Assembly: GCA_947311175.1 (NCBI GenBank)
Contig: CAMZKK010000162.1
Span: forward strand, 1-7,017
DNA: 7,017 nucleotides
Direction: 5' to 3'
Source: an uncultured Planctomycetota bacterium
GTDB lineage: Bacteria > Planctomycetota > SZUA-567 > JAFGNG01
Shown: one piece after another, positions 1 through 6,979 of the stretch
Numbering within the stretch: the first letter of the stretch is position 1
Layout of the letters: every line of letters begins with the position of its first letter
Made by a program: the position numbers and the translations under genes
Notes under the pieces: generated by a model
What the model saw: only the letters and a program-made list of their open reading frames with translations
What the model was told of the DNA's origin: nothing
Database searches by the model: none

Positions 1-1400
1 AAAAATTTATTTGCATCGATTTCTTCATCCACCTTTATCTTACTGTTTAAAATATTTTCATAGATTGAAAGTAGCGTTTGTCCGTATTTGTTTAAATTGT
101 AGGTTTCTTTTATTATTTTTTGGTTGTTATTGATAGTTGATGGTTGAGCAGGGGTGAGAGATGGTAGATAGTTGCTGATTTCTTTTTTAATTTTCTCATC
201 TTTGCAAACCTTAGAGATTAAGGCTTGTTGTAGCTCTTCATCAAGCTTACCAAAGTCAACCCCATCATCCGTAATGGTTGAATTTATGCAATCATCATAG
301 TCTTGCTTGCTTATTTTTAATTCATAAGCAGAATAAGAATATTTTATTCCGGCAGTAATTTTTTCTTGTAGTAAATCAATATCAATGAATTCACTTTTGA
401 TATTTAACGATTGGTAAAGAGTGTCAAATGACACTCCTACATCTTCAAATTCATTTGTAATTTCAGGAAGTTTTCTGCCGATTAGTGGTTTCTCTGCGAG
501 TGAAGCTTCAAGGAAACCTAAGCCAAATCCCTCTGCAATGCTGGTAGAGATAAATGAATCACAACTTTTTATCAATGAGTCATAATCATATTTGTTTCCG
601 GCATCGAAGAGTATATTTAGATTTTGCCTGTTAGAAAATTCCACCCAGTCATTGTAGATAGGGATTGCGACTTGATTTTTAGGGGCAAGGGTTATTGCAA
701 ACAAATCGTCTTCTTCTGCAATAGATGACCACAAAAGCATTTCGCCAAGATTTTTTCGGCGAATGCCTCTAACCGGATAAAGAAAAAATTTACCATTGCA
801 TAGCTTTAATTCTTCGGCAGTATTGCTTGAACTGAAATCTACGGCATTTGGTAGATAGTGGAGATTTGATTTGCAGGCGTTTGCATTTGCCATAAATGTC
901 AAATCTCGATTATTAATAAAGGCGTAATGGATATGCATTCCTTGTGGATACAGAGTTGCTGAAAAGTTATCAAGATTTTGTTTTATTAATTTATAATTAT
1001 TTGCACGACCGTCTTCGGCAAAATCATGAGGCTGAAGCAATATTCTTTGTGAATCATCAGCCAAAGATTTTACCAATAATGGAGTGGTAAGGTTTTTCCC
1101 AAGTGAATGATTGTGAATATGCCAAATATCTGGCATTGAGCCAAGAAGTTGTTTCGCCTTGTCATAAGCTTGTTGTCTAAGTTGATTTGGTTTATACGAA
1201 GGCTTGTTTGTTGAATAAGCTAAGTCTTCAATCACCCCGATATTTTTAATCCCAAAATCAATCGTGGGTTCTTCTCCAACAATAACTGCTGAATTTATTC
1301 CAAGTTTATTTAATGTCTCTTGGGCATGGGATATAACCTTAGTTACTCCACCACCTCGCAAATGATAGTGAATAAAAATAACCGAATGAGGATAACTCAT
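1..1400 (-). CDS. GT-B fold glycosyltransferase, GT4-like (partial, runs off left edge)
   Basis: Partial gene: 466 codons are open from ATG at 1400 to the window edge with no stop. The N-terminus has a nucleotide-sugar transferase look: a beta strand, then HYHLRGGGVTKV (residues 11-22), a glycine-rich loop in the place of the GT4 GG loop. WHIHNH follows at 93-98. The C-terminal Rossmann half has VRGIRRKN at 210-217, a basic site in the position that usually contacts the sugar-nucleotide diphosphate, and the EX7E motif of retaining GT4 enzymes in EGFGLGFLE (E290, E298). About 165 residues follow E298, more than a plain GT4 domain needs, so there may be a C-terminal extension. The ATG overlaps the stop of the GpgS gene (ATGA) and has no good Shine-Dalgarno sequence, so translation is probably coupled. 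Donor and acceptor cannot be read from sequence; I infer a second glycosylation of the GpgS product or a related glycoside. Confidence 0.88.
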   Translation of the reverse strand, partial: MSYPHSVIFIHYHLRGGGVTKVISHAQETLNKLGINSAVIVGEEPTIDFGIKNIGVIEDLAYSTNKPSYKPNQLRQQAYDKAKQLLGSMPDIWHIHNHSLGKNLTTPLLVKSLADDSQRILLQPHDFAEDGRANNYKLIKQNLDNFSATLYPQGMHIHYAFINNRDLTFMANANACKSNLHYLPNAVDFSSSNTAEELKLCNGKFFLYPVRGIRRKNLGEMLLWSSIAEEDDLFAITLAPKNQVAIPIYNDWVEFSNRQNLNILFDAGNKYDYDSLIKSCDSFISTSIAEGFGLGFLEASLAEKPLIGRKLPEITNEFEDVGVSFDTLYQSLNIKSEFIDIDLLQEKITAGIKYSYSAYELKISKQDYDDCINSTITDDGVDFGKLDEELQQALISKVCKDEKIKKEISNYLPSLTPAQPSTINNNQKIIKETYNLNKYGQTLLSIYENILNSKIKVDEEIDANKF

Positions 1401-2380
1401 GCATCTAAGCCAAATTTTTCTCGATATTCTGGAATTGTAATCATTGCCGGGCGTTCTTCTTCAATAATAATTTTTTCTATTCTTTCATGTTTGTTTTCAT
1501 TGCGTTGGAATTGAAACAGAGTTTTTTCAAGAGTTGGTAGATTTTCCAAAATTCCCATTTTTTTAACCCGAGATAGAAAGCATTGCAATATTCCAAAAGA
1601 CATCTTTGCCAAATCCTCTGTCACTTGATTGCGATGAACTCGCTTATCGAGGTCGGTTTGAGCAAATGCGTCAAGTCCCCATTTTTGATAGACATCAAGG
1701 ATGTGTGAGGTCTCAACGCCATAACCGATAGGGAAGGGGATTTCCTGTAAAACTTCACGCCTAACTGCATATTCTCCCGAAAGTGGCTGGATGATAGCAG
1801 TGAGCTCTGGGAAGAATAATGAGAACAATGGTCGGATAAGTATTTCGGTGACTCTTCCTCCACCTAATGGCTTCAGTCCCTGCGATACAGCAAGTGGTCT
1901 GTCATAAAATGCCTTAACATATTTCATTTCATCATTGTATATTAATGGGGCAACCAAGCCGTAAACAAAGTGGGCATTGATATTTTTTATATCTGCATCA
2001 ATATAGACAATTATGTCGCCTTCAAGTTGATAAATTGCCTTCCATAGATTTTCACCCTTTCCTCTTTCGGGGTCTAAATCTGGTAGAATATCTGAGGCAA
2101 GATAAACATCTGCACCAAATGATTTTGCAACCTCTAAGGTGTTATCGGTTGAGCCGGAGTCAATCACGGCAATTTCATCTAAGAGGGCGTATCTATCTTG
2201 AAGCTCAGATTTGAAGATGACAATCTCTTTGCCAATAGTTTTTTCCTCATTTAGGGTTGGGATGCAAAGTGAAATTTTTAATCCCTTTTTTTCTTTTTCT
2301 TTCACAAGCTCTTCTAAATCCCAAAATTCCGAATGATGAAAGGTGTGGGTGTCGAGCCATTTATTAATATCTGTTTTCAT
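1397..2380 (-). CDS. gpgS: Glucosyl-3-phosphoglycerate synthase (GT81)
   Basis: The GpgS family transfers glucose from a nucleotide donor (UDP- or ADP-glucose) to D-3-phosphoglycerate in the cytoplasm. This gives glucosyl-3-phosphoglycerate, precursor of glucosylglycerate, mannosylglucosylglycerate and, in mycobacteria, methylglucose lipopolysaccharide. Motifs in order, numbering from ATG 2380: PTLNEE 41-46, DSGSTD 74-79, RGKGENLW 106-113, the metal-binding DAD 128-130, GGGRVTE 173-179 with RP 183-184, QPLSGEYA 198-205, GYGVE 219-223, and HRNQ 249-252 with the metal-ligand His. The tail EERPAM...PEYR also fits the family. Length (327 residues) is normal and no key residue is missing. Possible starts are TTG 2398, ATG 2392 and ATG 2380. 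I chose 2380 because the protein then begins like other GpgS proteins and GGA lies 7 bases upstream. It overlaps the M20 gene by 17 bases and the next glycosyltransferase by 4. Confidence 0.93.
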   Translation of the reverse strand: MKTDINKWLDTHTFHHSEFWDLEELVKEKEKKGLKISLCIPTLNEEKTIGKEIVIFKSELQDRYALLDEIAVIDSGSTDNTLEVAKSFGADVYLASDILPDLDPERGKGENLWKAIYQLEGDIIVYIDADIKNINAHFVYGLVAPLIYNDEMKYVKAFYDRPLAVSQGLKPLGGGRVTEILIRPLFSLFFPELTAIIQPLSGEYAVRREVLQEIPFPIGYGVETSHILDVYQKWGLDAFAQTDLDKRVHRNQVTEDLAKMSFGILQCFLSRVKKMGILENLPTLEKTLFQFQRNENKHERIEKIIIEEERPAMITIPEYREKFGLDA

Positions 2381-3566
2381 CGCATAGTCCATTGTCAATA
2401 GCTAAAATAATTCCGATAAGTTGGGTAATTCCGGTAAATATTGGATCGATTTTTAATGAGTCCTGCGAGTCTGTTCTCTTTTCACTTTTTGTCAAACCGA
2501 TTGTTATTGCCGGGATATTTTTCTCAAGCAAAACAGATAGTTCTGAGATGCTTGTATCAACTTGTGGTTTGATATCAAGTGCCTTGATGATATTCCACGA
2601 TGACTTTACGAGAGGATGTGAGAATTCTAATGCTCCGGGGTGGCGTTCTGCAAAAAATTCAATATTTATTTTTGCTCCGGTGATGGATGATACCTCTTCG
2701 ATTATATCTTGAATCTTGTTTTTGATATTAGTAACAATTTCACCATCTTCACTTCTAACCTCAAATCTGAGTTGAGAGTTTAAGGCAATATGATTATAGG
2801 TTCTTCCTCCTCCTCGGATTGAGCCATATATTATAGATGTTTTTGGCGTGCTCGGTAGGGGGATTGCAAGCATTTTTGAAATGATGTCATTGAGGATGAT
2901 TATGGCACTTGAAAGTCCTCGTTTCTTCCAATTAAATTCATCAGTTATTTCGCACTTTATTTCACCCCTCATCATTCCGGTAGAAGAGTAGGCTAATCTG
3001 CCAAGGTGAAGCCCTTCAACACATATTCCTTTATTTATACTCATTTTTTTATTTTCAAGAAATGATTTTAAACCACCAATGTTTCCTCTTCCCAGACTTT
3101 TGCATTCTCCCATAAATATAAGGTTTGAAGAAAGGTTTAGATTTAATTCCTTTAGAATCATTGGCAGGGTTGCAAGTGCTGCCAATCCTAATGCGTTGTC
3201 ACCAATCCCGGCACCAATAATTCGGTCTGGTTGGACCGCAATGGTATGGTCGATTTCAAAATCAACCGTGGTGTCGGTGTGGGCAACCAAAAGAATGTTT
3301 CGAGCGTCTTTCTTCTTTTTTTCTTTGCTGTTTGCGGTTGTGGATAAGATACCGAAGACATTGCCTTCATCGTCGGTTGAACATTCATTTAGGTCTGCCA
3401 TTAAGAATCGGTCTTGCAAGCAAGCTACTCGTTCAGATTCCTCGAATGTTGGGGCAGGAATCTCGCCAATCATTATTAGATTTGCCAGTAGTAGCTCTTT
3501 GCTTGCCTTAACCTTTTTATAAATAGTTGGTAGCAATTCTACTATGTCGTTGAATTTTTTTTCCAT
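2364..3566 (-). CDS. M20-family metallopeptidase homologue, probably altered active site
   Basis: 400 residues, normal for M20 (PepT, carboxypeptidase G2 and amidohydrolase type), with no signal peptide, so cytoplasmic. Family motifs are visible: VAHTD (H96 metal ligand, D98), GIGDN (D123 bridging ligand), ICVEG (E184 ligand), and the dimerisation-domain region around GGGRTYNH (252-259) and EVRSE (269-273). Two motifs deviate. The usual Glu-Glu pair (general base plus second-metal ligand) is GECKSLG, with only E154 acidic. The C-terminal His that binds the second metal is R364 in RTDSQDSLKI, aligned by eye with the HSDKAEYVDI-type motif. The second metal site thus looks lost, and the protein may be inactive, mononuclear or have a changed reaction. 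ATG 3566 has AGGA 12 bases upstream, a long spacing. The 3' end overlaps gpgS, which suggests a link to glucosylglycerate metabolism. The substrate is unknown. Confidence 0.82.
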   Translation of the reverse strand: MEKKFNDIVELLPTIYKKVKASKELLLANLIMIGEIPAPTFEESERVACLQDRFLMADLNECSTDDEGNVFGILSTTANSKEKKKKDARNILLVAHTDTTVDFEIDHTIAVQPDRIIGAGIGDNALGLAALATLPMILKELNLNLSSNLIFMGECKSLGRGNIGGLKSFLENKKMSINKGICVEGLHLGRLAYSSTGMMRGEIKCEITDEFNWKKRGLSSAIIILNDIISKMLAIPLPSTPKTSIIYGSIRGGGRTYNHIALNSQLRFEVRSEDGEIVTNIKNKIQDIIEEVSSITGAKINIEFFAERHPGALEFSHPLVKSSWNIIKALDIKPQVDTSISELSVLLEKNIPAITIGLTKSEKRTDSQDSLKIDPIFTGITQLIGIILAIDNGLCDENRY

Positions 3567-3639
3567 TCTTTTATCGTATCCTAAGTTTTATGAATTTCTT
3601 CACAATATGTTACTTTATATATAAATATCAGTAAAGGTT

Positions 3640-5142
3640 TTAATTTGGCGAGGAGTAGTATTTGCCAAGTTTTTTCGCATAGATTTCAAGTAATTTGGTT
3701 TTTATCAATTTGTTATAATCTCGCTGATAAAGGCTTATGTATTCTTCATTTGTCAAGTCGTCATTATGATCATTAAAGTATATTTGTTTTATTGTGTCTA
3801 ATGAGTATTTTTCGGCAGTTAGTTTGCTTTCCTCTAAAAATTCCAATTCATTATTTTTTAGTGTTTTTTTTAGAAAATTTTCAAAAATGATTATGGTGTC
3901 TGTAAGCATTACTTCATAGAGAATTGATGCCCTGACAAGCGATATTTTTTTAGGGTAATTGTTTATGTATTTATTTATTGCAATATTTTTTTCTTCTTTT
4001 GTCATATTCGATATTTTTTTTGTGGAATTTACAGAGTTTATTAATTTTTGTTCGACTAATTTCATCACCAGTTGAGATGCCTTGAGAACGTAGGTGTTGA
4101 TCTTTGTTTTTATCTTTTCATCATTTATCCCAAGATGTTTGCATAGGTTGCAATAGCATTTTGAAACAAATTTTATATCAAAGTTTAACGGACTTTCGTT
4201 TTTTAGGTGGTGATGAGTAGTATCGCCACCTTTGATTTCTTTCACTTCTTCTTGACAAAAACTCAAAAGTTCATTGTTTAATTCTTCCGAATTTGTGCCG
4301 ATAGAGAGTTCTCCGCACTTGATGCCTTTAAAATTGTATTTAACATTAATTTTACTTTTGTGTTGCATTATGGTGGTTTCTGTTAATTGAAGCTGTGCTT
4401 TTCGTTTTGGCTCAAAGAGTATTATGTCGGGGTGAAAGTTTTGTTCGATAAGGTGACGGATTAAACCGATGTGTTCGATTTCGCCTTTGTCTAATTTTTG
4501 CATATTTACCCCGGCTTCCTTGATAATAAAGAAGGAGACACGATATTGAGGGGTTGTCTTGATGAGGAATTTAATAGCTTCTTTGCTGGTCTTGTTGTCG
4601 ATTACTAATAAAATTTCATAAGGCCTTTTTCTTACCTTAAAGTTATTGTCTCTGCTCCTTACGAAGGCATTGTCCTTAATTATGTAGCTGGTTCTTCGTC
4701 GTAAAGAATTAATCATTCGGTTGTCGATTAATGTTCCTTCATGGGGGTGAACAAGTATGTGCTCTGAAGTTATTATATCCTTGGCATTTTCAATAGGGAC
4801 TATTTGCTGAGTTTTCCAGTTACCAGAGTCAGGTAGTTGATAGATGTCTTGCATCAAATAAAATTCACCAGCCGGAATATCAATATTGACTTCTTGAATA
4901 TAAGTGGGAAGTTCAGGGAATCTGATTTTTATATATTCTTCATTTTCCTTAAGGTCAATGTGCGATGCTCTACCTTCAACATTATCTAAAACATATCTTT
5001 TATCTGAGCTGCGATTATAGATTGCACCATTCATTATGACTTCAAGGCGTTTTGAATCTGAGGTGTATTTGACTATTTTTTGAATATCAATGTTTGCATC
5101 AACATCGGCCAATCGCTTAAAATCTTCAAATTTTATTCGCAA
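3640..5142 (-). CDS. Unrecognised 500-residue cytoplasmic protein
   Basis: I do not recognise this protein. It has no signal peptide and no membrane segment. Residues 1-165 alternate short charged and hydrophobic stretches, consistent with a beta-rich domain. Residues 172-245 look alpha/beta: strand YEILLVID (175-182), helix, strand RVSFFIIKE (201-209), helix, strand PDIILFEP (238-245). Three cysteines, CYCNLC (329-334), and a GGDTTHHH stretch (305-312) could bind metal. The C-terminal 160 residues are lysine-rich and helical. The start is TTG at 5142, with GGA 8 bases upstream; an in-frame TAG lies upstream with no ATG between, and the first in-frame ATG is codon 37. It follows the secreted-protein gene after 49 bases and precedes the M20 gene by 73, with no terminator in either gap, so it is probably co-transcribed. 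Length and orderly codon use argue for a real gene; function is unknown. Confidence 0.85.
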   Translation of the reverse strand: MRIKFEDFKRLADVDANIDIQKIVKYTSDSKRLEVIMNGAIYNRSSDKRYVLDNVEGRASHIDLKENEEYIKIRFPELPTYIQEVNIDIPAGEFYLMQDIYQLPDSGNWKTQQIVPIENAKDIITSEHILVHPHEGTLIDNRMINSLRRRTSYIIKDNAFVRSRDNNFKVRKRPYEILLVIDNKTSKEAIKFLIKTTPQYRVSFFIIKEAGVNMQKLDKGEIEHIGLIRHLIEQNFHPDIILFEPKRKAQLQLTETTIMQHKSKINVKYNFKGIKCGELSIGTNSEELNNELLSFCQEEVKEIKGGDTTHHHLKNESPLNFDIKFVSKCYCNLCKHLGINDEKIKTKINTYVLKASQLVMKLVEQKLINSVNSTKKISNMTKEEKNIAINKYINNYPKKISLVRASILYEVMLTDTIIIFENFLKKTLKNNELEFLEESKLTAEKYSLDTIKQIYFNDHNDDLTNEEYISLYQRDYNKLIKTKLLEIYAKKLGKYYSSPN

Positions 5143-5191
5143 AGTTATTTTCCAGTTTAAAAGGTGAATGTTGTTTTTTGTCTATTTATCT

Positions 5192-6805
5192 TCAAAGTTT
5201 CTTTTTTATTACAGAGACAGTTCTTTTTTTAAATACGATTGGGTCAATGTCTATACTTATCTTGAATGGTCCAATATCCGGTGACATCAACACGGAGTTA
5301 TACTTAAGAATACATTTAAGAAAAATATTGTCATCATCTGTCAATTTCATATTTTTAAAAATCGGGCGATAGGCATTTTTGTTTTCACTTTTTATGGTCA
5401 AATGGGTGTTCTTTGGTTTAGGAATGAAAAGTCGATATTCTTCACCAGATGCACCTTTGGGGTATGAGCATAAAATAGTGCGTTCACCCGAACTCGGCTC
5501 TACTGTTATCTTTGTCGTTAGCGGTTCACCAATGGTTATAATTGTGGTTTTTCCTGCCCGTACAGTGAATTTGCCACCTTTGGCAAAAAATGCATACTTG
5601 TTACTATCCTTGTCTGTAAGCTTTATCATTCCACCTGCGATGGTATATTTTCCTTCCGGGATGGTTACACTTAGGTAATGTTTGATTTTTTTCGTTCCGC
5701 TATTGCCCTTTATTCCAAACATTGGATAGAAATCATCATCATTATTTTTATCAGTATTTTTTAATTGAGCAAGAAGCATTTCGGCGTTAGTTGCAGCAAG
5801 CTTTACTTGCACCTTGCCGGTTTTGACAGAAACCATAGTTAGGTTTAGAGTGTTTTTATTGCTTTTGGGGGAGCGTTTTATTTCTTCATTGATGGTATAT
5901 ACTTTATCTTTTATGCAGATTTTGCTACCTATGGTTGAAATACAATTTTCTCCAATCTTTATTGAGTCAATGCCTTTTTCTGCATATATATTGTTGAGAT
6001 TGTCGTCATAAAGAATTATTTCTGAATTGTTGATTTTGCAGGTGAGGGTGGTTATTGATTTTAAGTATCCCCAACTTTGAGTTTCTTCCCTTCTGGGAAA
6101 AATCAAGGCAACCTTTGTTTTGAGTCCTCGTTTTTTTAAACCTTTCGTCCATGCCTCGCTATCATAGATGAAAAACGTGGCACTTGGCTTGCTGATTATT
6201 GCGTTATAAAGTTTTTTTGTTTCTTTTGAGTTAATTATAGAGGGAATTGGATATGAGTATCCTTGGCGGTAATGTTTGTTCTTTTTGAGCTTTCCATCGG
6301 CGACACGGTATTCTTTAGTGTTTGTTTTTTTTGCAGTTTTTTTCTTACCTTTGTTATCGTTGGATTTTCCAGATAAAAAAAGTTTTAGCCTAATGTTTAA
6401 TGGTGCTAATTTCTTTATTTCTTTTGAAGATAGTTTTGATTCTTGAACCCAGAATTCAGAAAGCTTATCGGAAATAGGTGGCATATATATCGTAGTTTTG
6501 AACTTTTTGTTTTCTCTAAAGCGGTTTGTTTCTAATAAAAAGTAGAATGAATTGTTGCCAATATAAATGTCACCAGCTGTGAGTTTGTTTTTATCTTTAA
6601 TGATTGGATTAAATTGAATTGCTCCGGGCATTGAATCAATATCTGAAAGAATCATTGTCGGAATCTTAGATGGCAGTATTTCGTTGGCGGTCGAGTTGTT
6701 GAACTTTGTTTTAAGTTTAATCGAGAGTGTCTTTTCTGCACCGTAAGTGCTTAGTGCTGTGAATACAATAACGAAGGCAACGATTATTGAGACTTTCTTT
6801 GACAT
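5192..6805 (-). CDS. Secreted beta-rich protein of unknown function with signal peptide
   Basis: 537 residues with a classic Sec signal: MSKK, a hydrophobic core at 6-18, then a signal peptidase I site near TYG-AEK (cleavage after residue 22). There is no lipobox Cys, other membrane helix or C-terminal anchor, so it should be periplasmic or exported. The mature protein is mostly short strands and turns. Residues 147-180 form a lysine-rich linker. Around 376-430, LSVTIPEGKYTIAGG, FAKGGKFTVRAGKTT and IGEP give the look of a carboxypeptidase-regulatory or Ig-like sandwich. A second strand-rich module follows (432-525), including GASGEEYRLF. No catalytic motif was found. ATG 6805 has a strong AGAAAGGA 5 bases upstream and lies about 40 bases downstream of a predicted promoter start, so it is the first gene of the unit. 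It could be a structural, carbohydrate-binding or surface protein; I cannot decide. Confidence 0.88.
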   Translation of the reverse strand: MSKKVSIIVAFVIVFTALSTYGAEKTLSIKLKTKFNNSTANEILPSKIPTMILSDIDSMPGAIQFNPIIKDKNKLTAGDIYIGNNSFYFLLETNRFRENKKFKTTIYMPPISDKLSEFWVQESKLSSKEIKKLAPLNIRLKLFLSGKSNDNKGKKKTAKKTNTKEYRVADGKLKKNKHYRQGYSYPIPSIINSKETKKLYNAIISKPSATFFIYDSEAWTKGLKKRGLKTKVALIFPRREETQSWGYLKSITTLTCKINNSEIILYDDNLNNIYAEKGIDSIKIGENCISTIGSKICIKDKVYTINEEIKRSPKSNKNTLNLTMVSVKTGKVQVKLAATNAEMLLAQLKNTDKNNDDDFYPMFGIKGNSGTKKIKHYLSVTIPEGKYTIAGGMIKLTDKDSNKYAFFAKGGKFTVRAGKTTIITIGEPLTTKITVEPSSGERTILCSYPKGASGEEYRLFIPKPKNTHLTIKSENKNAYRPIFKNMKLTDDDNIFLKCILKYNSVLMSPDIGPFKISIDIDPIVFKKRTVSVIKKKL

Positions 6806-6810
6806 AGTAA

Positions 6811-6818
6811 TCCTTTCT
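6811..6818 (-). promoter_or_regulatory. Shine-Dalgarno site of the secreted-protein gene
   Basis: AGAAAGGA read on the minus strand, 5 bases before ATG 6805. It is the strongest ribosome binding site in the window and fixes this start. The four downstream genes have only weak sites (GGA or AGGA) or rely on coupling. Confidence 0.8.
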
Positions 6819-6851
6819 CGTTGAAGTAAAATAATATATTATTGTTTTATT

Positions 6852-6879
6852 ATTATATTAAAGCACCTATCGATTTCAA
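6852..6879 (-). promoter_or_regulatory. Predicted sigma70-type promoter of the five-gene block
   Basis: On the minus strand TTGAAA (6879-6874, five of six consensus bases) is followed after 16 bases by TATAAT (6857-6852, perfect -10). The start of transcription would be near 6845, giving a 5' leader of about 40 bases that is very AT-rich and contains the palindrome ATAATATATTAT (6831-6842). The position just upstream of the first gene and just downstream of a terminator supports it. Confidence 0.72.
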
Positions 6880-6898
6880 CTATATTACTACAACGCGG

Positions 6899-6923
6899 GA
6901 CACACAAAGCCTCTTTGTGTGTC
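6899..6923. repeat. Perfect 11-bp inverted repeat (operator or hairpin candidate)
   Basis: GACACACAAAG, a 3-base spacer CCT, then CTTTGTGTGTC: both arms match perfectly. There is no T-run on either side, so it is not an ordinary intrinsic terminator. It ends 20 bases upstream of the predicted -35 box, where an activator or repressor could bind, but it also lies after the terminator of the gene beyond the right edge. The role is undecided. Confidence 0.7.
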
Positions 6924-6941
6924 TAGCATCCTTATAGAACG

Positions 6942-6979
6942 ATTAAAAAAAAAGACCAAAGTCTTGCAACTTTGGTCTT
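6942..6979 (-). terminator. Intrinsic terminator of a gene beyond the right edge
   Basis: On the minus strand AAGACCAAAGT pairs with ACTTTGGTCTT (6952-6962 and 6969-6979, 11 bp, 6-base loop) and is followed directly by a run of T ending in AATC. This is a strong Rho-independent terminator for leftward transcription. On the plus strand the same stem is followed by TCTTTT (6979-6984), so it may work weakly both ways. It separates the five-gene block from whatever lies to the right. No coding region can be supported in the last 38 bases. Confidence 0.85.

Larger units (their letters stand above)
1..6879 (-). other. Probable operon: secreted protein, unknown protein, M20 homologue, gpgS, GT4-like transferase
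   Basis: All five genes point left, behind one predicted promoter. Gaps are 49 and 73 bases, then overlaps of 17 and 4 bases. No hairpin followed by a T-run was seen between them. The last three genes form the tightest group and are the most likely functional unit. The 73-base gap before the M20 gene leaves room for a weak internal promoter, so the first two genes could be partly independent. Confidence 0.65.

Noticed and set aside
1320..1514. Plus-strand 64-codon frame
   Set aside because: It spans the junction of two well-supported minus-strand genes, has no domain or ribosome binding site, and is a shadow frame.
1621..1863. Minus-strand 80-codon frame
   Set aside because: It lies inside gpgS in another frame; the Ser-rich translation is out-of-frame reading of conserved GpgS motifs.
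2392..2712. Plus-strand 106-codon frame
   Set aside because: Antisense to the M20 gene, with no recognisable family and composition typical of a reverse reading.
3188..3388. Minus-strand 66-codon frame
   Set aside because: It lies inside the M20 gene in another frame, over the region coding for the VAHTD and GIGDN motifs.
3079..3522. Plus-strand 147-codon frame
   Set aside because: The longest antisense frame, but it lies fully over M20 motif-bearing sequence and has no support of its own.
3597..3639. Possible internal promoter before the M20 gene (TTTACT, 17 bases, TAACAT on the minus strand)
   Set aside because: Each box matches only four of six consensus bases in very AT-rich DNA, where such matches are common by chance.
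5143..5191. Possible terminator between the first two genes
   Set aside because: There is an A-rich stretch but no stem of useful length followed by a T-run.
5178..6011. Plus-strand frames at 5178-5372, 5379-5678 and 5814-6011
   Set aside because: All are antisense to the secreted-protein gene, which has a signal peptide, a strong ribosome binding site and a promoter.
6831..6842. Palindrome ATAATATATTAT in the predicted leader
   Set aside because: Only A and T in an AT-rich stretch; chance occurrence is likely and the stem would be weak.
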